NCBI GenBank assembly: GCA_031280065.1
Contig: JAITHH010000058.1
Location: 1-11,548, forward strand
DNA length: 11,548 nucleotides
Direction of reading: 5' to 3'
Source of the DNA: Treponema sp.
Lineage (GTDB): Bacteria > Spirochaetota > Spirochaetia > Treponematales > Breznakiellaceae
Shown here one piece after another: positions 8,298 through 11,548 of the stretch. Positions within the stretch are counted from its first letter, which is position 1. Every line of letters begins with the position of its first letter. The notes under the pieces are model-generated. The model searched no databases and was not told the origin of the DNA. It saw nothing but the letters and a program-made list of their open reading frames with translations. The position numbers and the translations under genes were made by a program.

Positions 8298-9415
8298 GGC
8301 AAAGACAGGCATGGACGTTAAGCGCGGCGCTGCTCCTTTTTTCCGCTCCCCTGTGGGCGCAGCGGGAGGTTCAGCGGCCTTTTTGGTATATTTTGGAGCA
8401 GGGGAAGCTGGCGTTTAGAGCCGGGGCCTATGGCGAAGCCCTGGCATCGTTTGAACGGGCCCGGGACCTGCGGCGGGATATGTTTACCCGCATGGAAGAG
8501 GACTTTATCGCCCTTTTGTCCATGGCGGAAGTCCGGCGTCTGGGGGACAGTCTGGAACAGGTCGAGTCCTACATTTCCAGCCGGAGTTATCTGAATGTGT
8601 CCGGTATCCTGGAAGAGGTTTATTACCGGGTACCCAAGGCGAGTCTGAATGGTTCCGCGTCCAAGGCCTTAACGGAAATGGGCCGTTTGAAAAATTATCC
8701 CGAGGCGGAATATTGGATAGGCGAGGCGTACCGCGCCGATGGGGAGCTGGGCATTGCCCTGCGGCAATACGAAAAGGCGTATGAGCTGCGCTCCCTGTTG
8801 GAGAATCCTGCCTTTGCCCCGGAGCTGCTCTACAAGATGGCCGATATTCACCGTATCCGCGCTGAGTACAATCAGATGGAGAAGCGGCTGCTGGAGATTC
8901 TTGAGGGTGATTCCCTGTGGCCGGAGGACCCGGAGAGTTTTCTGCGCAGCGCGATGAACCGGGTTCTTGAGAACGATGGGATTAACCGTTTCCTGACGGT
9001 GTACCGTTACAGCAACGCGGCGGTTTTGCGGGCTCATTCCCTGTTGGGTTTCTACTACTATACGCGGGGGCGCCATAGCCGGGCGGTTGAACATCTGCTT
9101 TTTGCCTTTTTGATTCAAAACACGCTTTTAATCGAAGAACTCAGCCGGATTCAATATGGCTTTACCTTTACCTCGATAGACGCGCTTCTTGCCGAAGTCT
9201 TGCGCCGGCCTGCGCTGGCCGCTTACCTGGAAGAGCTGGAGTATTACCGGATTGCCTATTACTTGGGTTCCTCGTACTACGGGGATGGAAAGGCGAAGAT
9301 CGCCCGGATGATATGGGATATGCTCAACCGGCAGCGCGCTGCGGGAGAATGGCAGGCTCGCGCTGCGGGGCAGCTTAAAAGTCCGTTCGTGGAACGGGGG
9401 GCCAGCGGAGAGTAG
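8294..9415 (+). CDS. Exported TPR-repeat protein downstream of ispG
   Basis: This 373-residue protein begins with a probable Sec signal peptide: basic start (MRQRQ), hydrophobic core (SAALLLFSAPLW) and likely cleavage near Ala22. The mature part is helical, with at least three TPR-like units at about 30-62 (GKLAFRAGAYGEALASFERA), 136-169 (GEAYRADGELGIALRQYEKA) and 244-277 (LLGFYYYTRGRHSRAVEHLL). No catalytic motif or lipobox is visible, so a periplasmic scaffold or assembly role is plausible but the partner is unknown. Its ATG overlaps the ispG stop (ATGA), so the two are translated together. From memory, a hypothetical gene also follows ispG in Treponema pallidum; I could not compare them. 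No function is assigned. Confidence 0.85.
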   Translation: MRQRQAWTLSAALLLFSAPLWAQREVQRPFWYILEQGKLAFRAGAYGEALASFERARDLRRDMFTRMEEDFIALLSMAEVRRLGDSLEQVESYISSRSYLNVSGILEEVYYRVPKASLNGSASKALTEMGRLKNYPEAEYWIGEAYRADGELGIALRQYEKAYELRSLLENPAFAPELLYKMADIHRIRAEYNQMEKRLLEILEGDSLWPEDPESFLRSAMNRVLENDGINRFLTVYRYSNAAVLRAHSLLGFYYYTRGRHSRAVEHLLFAFLIQNTLLIEELSRIQYGFTFTSIDALLAEVLRRPALAAYLEELEYYRIAYYLGSSYYGDGKAKIARMIWDMLNRQRAAGEWQARAAGQLKSPFVERGASGE

Positions 9416-9423
9416 GGCGCAAC

Positions 9424-9455
9424 CGGGGGGGCCACCCCCGCAGAGGCAACCGGGG
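9424..9455. repeat. G/C hairpin plus 22-bp direct repeat, copy 1
   Basis: A stem of CGGGGG and CCCCCG with a 5-base loop (9424-9440) runs into a 22-bp unit at 9434-9455, whose core reads CCCCCGCAGAGGCAACC. The unit recurs with one mismatch at 9611-9632. It lies just after the TPR gene stop at 9415. It may help end the ispG-TPR transcript, or it may be a dispersed intergenic repeat; no T tract follows. Confidence 0.6.
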
Positions 9456-9519
9456 GGTCTGGACGCGCTCTGCTCAGGCTAAAGCCTTCGCGCATGTGTG
9501 ATAACATGGGGCATTGTGT

Positions 9520-9552
9520 GCGCTACGCCGTGCCGCAACACGCGGTTAGCGC
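9520..9552. other. Interrupted stem-loop in intergenic DNA
   Basis: GCGCTA (9520-9525) pairs with TAGCGC (9547-9552). Inside, CGTG (9529-9532) pairs with CACG (9539-9542) around a 6-base loop. The two stems are separated by a small imperfect internal loop. The structure has REP-like character but has no T tract, so a terminator role is uncertain. A separate perfect 12-bp palindrome, GGGCCTAGGCCC, follows at 9576-9587. Confidence 0.4.
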
Positions 9553-9598
9553 CCTGCGGTCGCGTTTACTGGGCGGGGCCTAGGCCCTCCAGCGGGGT

Positions 9599-9632
9599 GC
9601 GGGGGTGGGAACCCCCGCAGAGGCAGCCGGGG
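9599..9632. repeat. G/C hairpin plus 22-bp direct repeat, copy 2
   Basis: GCGGGGG and CCCCCGC enclose a 6-base loop at 9599-9618, the same arms and loop length as the hairpin after atpK. The 22-bp unit at 9611-9632 matches 9434-9455 with one difference (GGCAGCC against GGCAACC). The hairpin-plus-unit block therefore occurs twice within 200 bases. Confidence 0.6.
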
Positions 9633-9668
9633 ATTTTCTTAAAGCATTATGCGGATGAACCTCCAGTA

Positions 9669-10167
9669 ACAACTGTTTTTTTACCACAGATGAACACGGA
9701 TGTACACAGATTGCGAACCTTCGGTTCTACGCTGATGTGGTTTTTCTTCATCTGCGCCATCTGTTTCATCCGCGTAATCTGCGGTTCCTGGACAACTGTT
9801 TTTAAACCACAGATGTACGCAGATTGCGAACCTTCGGTTCTACGCTGATGTGGTTTCCGTTCATCTGCGGTATCCTGTTCATCCGCGTAATCTGCGGTTC
9901 CTGGACAACTGTTTTTAAACCACAGATGAACACGGATGTACGCAGATTGCGAACCTTCGGTTCTACGCTGATGGGGTTTCCGTTCATCTGCGGTATCCTG
10001 TTCATCCGCGTAATCAGCGGTTCCCTGGTAACTGTTCTTTTTAACCACAGATGAACACGGATGTACGCAGATTGCGAACCTTCGGTTCTACGCTGATGGG
10101 GTTTTTCTTCATCTGCGCCATCTGTTTCATCTGCGTAATCTGCGGTTCCCTAAAGGCTGTCCTTTTT
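9669..10167. repeat. Four tandem ~113-125-bp repeats with internal inverted words
   Basis: Four adjacent copies start with CCACAGATG at 9684, 9807, 9920 and 10045, giving periods of 123, 113 and 125 bases; copy 2 lacks ten bases near its start. A partial end of the unit (ACAACTGTTTTT, 9669-9680) precedes copy 1. Each copy carries CAGATGAACACGGATG and CGCAGATT on the left, a GAACC-TTC-GGTTC mini-hairpin in the middle, and reverse-complement words (TTCATCTGCG, TTCATCCGCG, AATCTGCGG) on the right, so each is an imperfect inverted repeat. Copies 1 and 4 share one version of the right half and copies 2 and 3 another. Both strands stay open for short stretches, but the implied peptides repeat with the DNA and have no start context, so I treat the array as non-coding. 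Similar CAGATGAACACGGAT words are scattered in many bacterial genomes as far as I recall. Confidence 0.92.
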
Positions 10168-10201
10168 CCGATAGTAATTCGGAATTGCTGCCAGAAAACA
10201 C

Positions 10202-10230
10202 TTGACATAGTTTTCAATTGCCGGTATAAA
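10202..10230 (+). promoter_or_regulatory. Consensus-like sigma-70 promoter
   Basis: TTGACA (10202-10207) and TATAAA (10225-10230) are spaced by exactly 17 bases, a perfect -35 and a 5-of-6 -10 box in otherwise GC-rich DNA. It begins about 35 bases after the tandem repeat array ends. Transcription would start near 10237, which is also an ATG. Downstream lie the C tract, the 21-bp array and the gene at 10727, so this promoter could drive that gene through a leader of about 490 bases, a leaderless reading frame, or a non-coding RNA. Confidence 0.7.
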
Positions 10231-10363
10231 AAGAATATGCAGCGCAGACAAGGGTACGGTAAGTACCATGTAAACCAAGGGGCGGCGTTTTTCGCTGGCC
10301 GGGAGCCGTTAATGCCCAGGATGGGCCCGGCGCAAATTGCAGGGGTCATTCAGCAGAGGTTTA

Positions 10364-10377
10364 CCCCCCCCCCCCCC
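10364..10377. repeat. Poly-C tract (14 bases)
   Basis: Fourteen consecutive Cs, followed by ATTTTTTAG and then a second run of seven Cs (10387-10393). Tracts of this length are prone to slipped-strand length change, and treponemes are known to use poly-G/C tracts for phase variation. It lies 134 bases downstream of the -10 box and about 350 bases upstream of the gene at 10727. A length error in sequencing or assembly is also possible. Confidence 0.9.
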
Positions 10378-10451
10378 ATTTTTTAGCCCCCCCGGTAAAT
10401 TACTGGTTATATTCTCTCTTTACCCGGACGGGTTCTGGTAATTATGGGCCA

Positions 10452-10703
10452 TATTCTAAAGAATTCGGGCTGTATTCTAAAGAATCTGGCTCATATTCTA
10501 AAGAATCTGGGCTGTATTCTAAAGAATATGACTCGTATTCTAAAGAATTTGGGGCATATTCTAAAGAATCTGACTCGTATTCTAAAGAATATGGGCTGTA
10601 TTCTAAAGAATATGGGTCATATTCTAAAGAATTTGGGTCATATTCTAAAGAATCTGGGGCGTATTCTAAAGAATATGGGACGGATTCTACAGCAAACAGC
10701 GCC
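10452..10703. repeat. 21-bp tandem repeat array (11 units plus a degenerate 12th)
   Basis: Eleven head-to-tail 21-bp units (10452-10682) each begin with the identical 13-mer TATTCTAAAGAAT. An 8-base variable part follows, usually (A/C/T)TG(G/A) plus four bases. A decayed twelfth unit (GATTCTACAGCAA) follows. The core contains a dyad, ATTC-TAAA-GAAT, extended to six-base arms where the flanks allow. The 21-bp period equals two helical turns, placing all cores on one DNA face. The array ends 23 bases before the start codon at 10727. Options are a multi-site operator or iteron-like protein-binding array, a structured leader, or coding repeats (see 10237-10715). It is not a CRISPR: units are contiguous and spacers are only 8 bases. 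Confidence 0.95.
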
Positions 10704-10726
10704 ATAAGCACATAAGGAGGCTTGAA

Positions 10727-11434
10727 ATGGCGCAAAAATCAGACTGGATGCCCTCACGCAGGGACGATATTCTCCACATGGCAAAGACCTGGAACACAGT
10801 GCTGGCGGTTAAGGGGCCGCTCTGGGGCGTGCCCGCCGCGGAAATCGCCGAACTGCTCGCCCTGACCGCCGAAGCAGAGGCCGTTCTGCAGGAAGCCAAG
10901 TCCGGGGAGCGGAATTCGGTCATTACCGTCCGCTGCAGAACCGTCTTTGACCTGCTGCGGGGCAAGATGCGGTACATCAAGGACCGGTATTTCAAAAAAC
11001 CCCCGCTGGAGGACCCTGATTTCCCCGCCCTGCTCCTGCACCTCAAGGACGATAACCCCACCTCATCCGGGCGGCCCGCGGGCCAACTGCTCCTCAGCGT
11101 GAGCTACGAGGGGCCGCACCTGCTGGTCGTCCACTGCTCGCCCCTGATTACCGGGGTAATTCACTCGAGCGAATGGGGCTATGCGGTCTACGACGGCATC
11201 ATGCCTTCAGGCGGCGCGAGCCTGGAAGAAGCGGCGGGCGCCCGGCACTGCCTGATGCATCCGTCCCTGTCCGGGGACGAGCTGCTGTACTGGCGCTTTA
11301 CCCGGCGCAAGAAGGAAGTCCGCGAGTATGCCGCGGAGGAAAGTTCAAAGACGGCGTATTTCTGCGCCCGCTGCGAGAACCAGCGCGGCGAGCACGGGGC
11401 CTGGGGCCCGGTGGCAAGCGCGGTGATCCCCTAA
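10727..11434 (+). CDS. Hypothetical protein, treponeme-type family starting with a DWMPxxR motif
   Basis: This 235-residue protein has no assigned function. ATG 10727 follows a strong AAGGAGG site at 10714-10720 with a 6-base gap, so the start is secure. It opens MAQKSDWMPSRRDDILHMAK, then a helical N-terminal region to about residue 70 (LLALTAEAEAVLQEAKSGERN). KMRYIKDRYFKKPPLEDPDFPALLL is a likely conserved centre. The C-terminal 100 residues look beta-rich and end KTAYFCARCENQRGEHGAWGPVASAVIP, reminiscent of a fibronectin-III-like edge. There is no signal peptide or membrane segment. I recall similar multi-copy hypothetical proteins in termite-gut treponemes but could not check. Upstream are the 21-bp array and promoter; immediately downstream an IS5-type element abuts its TAA. 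The stop is probably native because the ending SAVIP seems typical of the family as I recall it. Confidence 0.85.
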   Translation: MAQKSDWMPSRRDDILHMAKTWNTVLAVKGPLWGVPAAEIAELLALTAEAEAVLQEAKSGERNSVITVRCRTVFDLLRGKMRYIKDRYFKKPPLEDPDFPALLLHLKDDNPTSSGRPAGQLLLSVSYEGPHLLVVHCSPLITGVIHSSEWGYAVYDGIMPSGGASLEEAAGARHCLMHPSLSGDELLYWRFTRRKKEVREYAAEESSKTAYFCARCENQRGEHGAWGPVASAVIP

Positions 11435-11548
11435 GGAAGCGCTGATTAAAGCGACAAAACAGGATAGACTCTCAAATATGGAAAAACAGCAAACCTTTAC
11501 GGATATGGAATACGGGCAGCGAAAGCGGAAAAGCCGCCGGGAGATATT
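11435..11548 (+). mobile_element. IS5-group insertion sequence, left end (continues beyond window)
   Basis: The element appears to start at GGAAGCGCTGATTAAAG (11435 onwards), which shares the GGAAG opening of the IS5 terminal inverted repeat. The four bases before it, CTAA (11431-11434), fit the YTAR target that IS5-group elements duplicate. They also contain the stop codon of the preceding gene. A transposase reading frame begins 43 bases in. The right end and second target copy lie outside the window, so the boundaries are inferred from one side only. Confidence 0.75.
11478..11548 (+). CDS. IS5-family transposase, N-terminal fragment (3' end outside window)
   Basis: Only the first 23 codons are present. 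The sequence MEKQQTFTDMEYGQRKRKSR followed by REI aligns with the start of the IS5 transposase (pattern TFxDxE(F/Y) with a basic cluster and R-x-EIF). A DDE catalytic domain would follow beyond the window. The start ATG 11478 has a weak AGGA 13 bases upstream (11461-11464), consistent with the low expression usual for transposases. The frame is open at the window edge; truncation here is by the window, not visibly by mutation. Confidence 0.85.
   Translation, partial: MEKQQTFTDMEYGQRKRKSRREI

Larger units (their letters stand above)
10237..10715 (+). other. Candidate frame-disrupted (phase-variable?) ORF through the C tract and 21-bp array
   Basis: From ATG 10237, seven bases after the -10 box, a frame runs 49 codons (MQRRQGYGKYHVNQ...) through the poly-C tract and stops at TAG 10384-10386. 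With one more C, or two fewer, the same frame would continue without a stop through the repeat array as eleven heptads of the form YSKE-(F/S/Y)-(G/D)-x and end at TAA 10713-10715, giving about 159 residues. That stop overlaps the ribosome binding site of the next gene. Seen directly: the frames, the tract and the stops. Inferred: that slippage switches a real protein. Against it: no recognised domain, no 5' leader, and invariant repeat cores with no silent changes, as expected if selection or expansion acts on DNA. Two other frames of the array are also largely open (ILKN heptads on +, SLEY heptads on -). Confidence 0.25.

Noticed and set aside
9498..9848. 116-codon + strand frame and related - strand frames (for example 9647-10048, 10041-10349)
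   Set aside because: They run through the tandem repeat, their peptides repeat with the DNA unit, they have no ribosome binding site, and several frames are open at once. They are by-products of the repeat.
10408..10413. TATATT as a second -10 box for the 10727 gene
   Set aside because: The matching -35 position falls in a C-rich stretch with no resemblance to TTGACA.
10452..10703. CRISPR array
   Set aside because: Units are contiguous with an 8-base patterned variable part, far too short for spacers, and no cas gene is near.
10444..10707. + strand frame with ILKN heptads starting at ATG 10444
   Set aside because: No ribosome binding site lies upstream. Openness follows from the 21-bp period. 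It remains a weaker alternative to the YSKE frame.
10442..10735. 97-codon - strand frame with SLEY heptads and a hydrophobic start
   Set aside because: It starts at TTG inside the 10727 gene with no ribosome binding site. A 21-bp period keeps any stop-free frame open, so length is not evidence of coding.

Overview
The window looks like chromosomal DNA from a GC-rich treponeme-type spirochaete, quite possibly a termite-gut relative. This rests on three things: the V-type ATPase gene order (E, DUF2764, A, B, D, I, K) shared by spirochaetes and chlamydiae, ispG followed by a secreted TPR protein, and a repeat-rich accessory region with a lineage-restricted hypothetical gene. The taxonomic call is an inference from gene content and recalled families; no search was run.

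Bases 1-7083 are a tightly packed V-type ATPase operon on the + strand, entered inside atpE. Two junctions use ATGA stop/start overlaps (DUF2764/atpA and atpD/atpI). Subunits A, B, D and E form the soluble V1 motor and stalks. I and K form the membrane sector. The K subunit keeps the residues that bind Na+ in the Enterococcus hirae enzyme, so the pump is probably Na+-coupled. Recognisable C and F subunits are absent from the visible part, and the DUF2764 protein sits where a stalk subunit would be expected.

Bases 7084-9415 hold a GC-rich hairpin, then ispG (the penultimate step of the MEP isoprenoid pathway), which overlaps an exported TPR-repeat protein by 4 bases.

Bases 9416-10726 (1.3 kb) have no conventional gene but are dense in structure. 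In order there are two near-identical 22-bp direct repeats with G/C hairpins, another hairpin, four tandem ~113-125-bp repeats arranged as an ABBA mosaic, a consensus-like sigma-70 promoter, a 14-base C tract, and eleven 21-bp repeats with an invariant 13-bp dyad core. An ATG just after the promoter leads into the C tract. A tract of 15 or 12 Cs would fuse this reading frame to an open frame through the 21-bp array, which ends on the ribosome binding site of the next gene. This is the most intriguing part of the window and may be a phase-variable locus.

Bases 10727-11434 encode a 235-residue protein of unknown function. Immediately after its stop codon an IS5-type insertion sequence begins, with its left end next to a YTAR target (CTAA) that contains the stop codon. 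The window ends 23 codons into the transposase gene.
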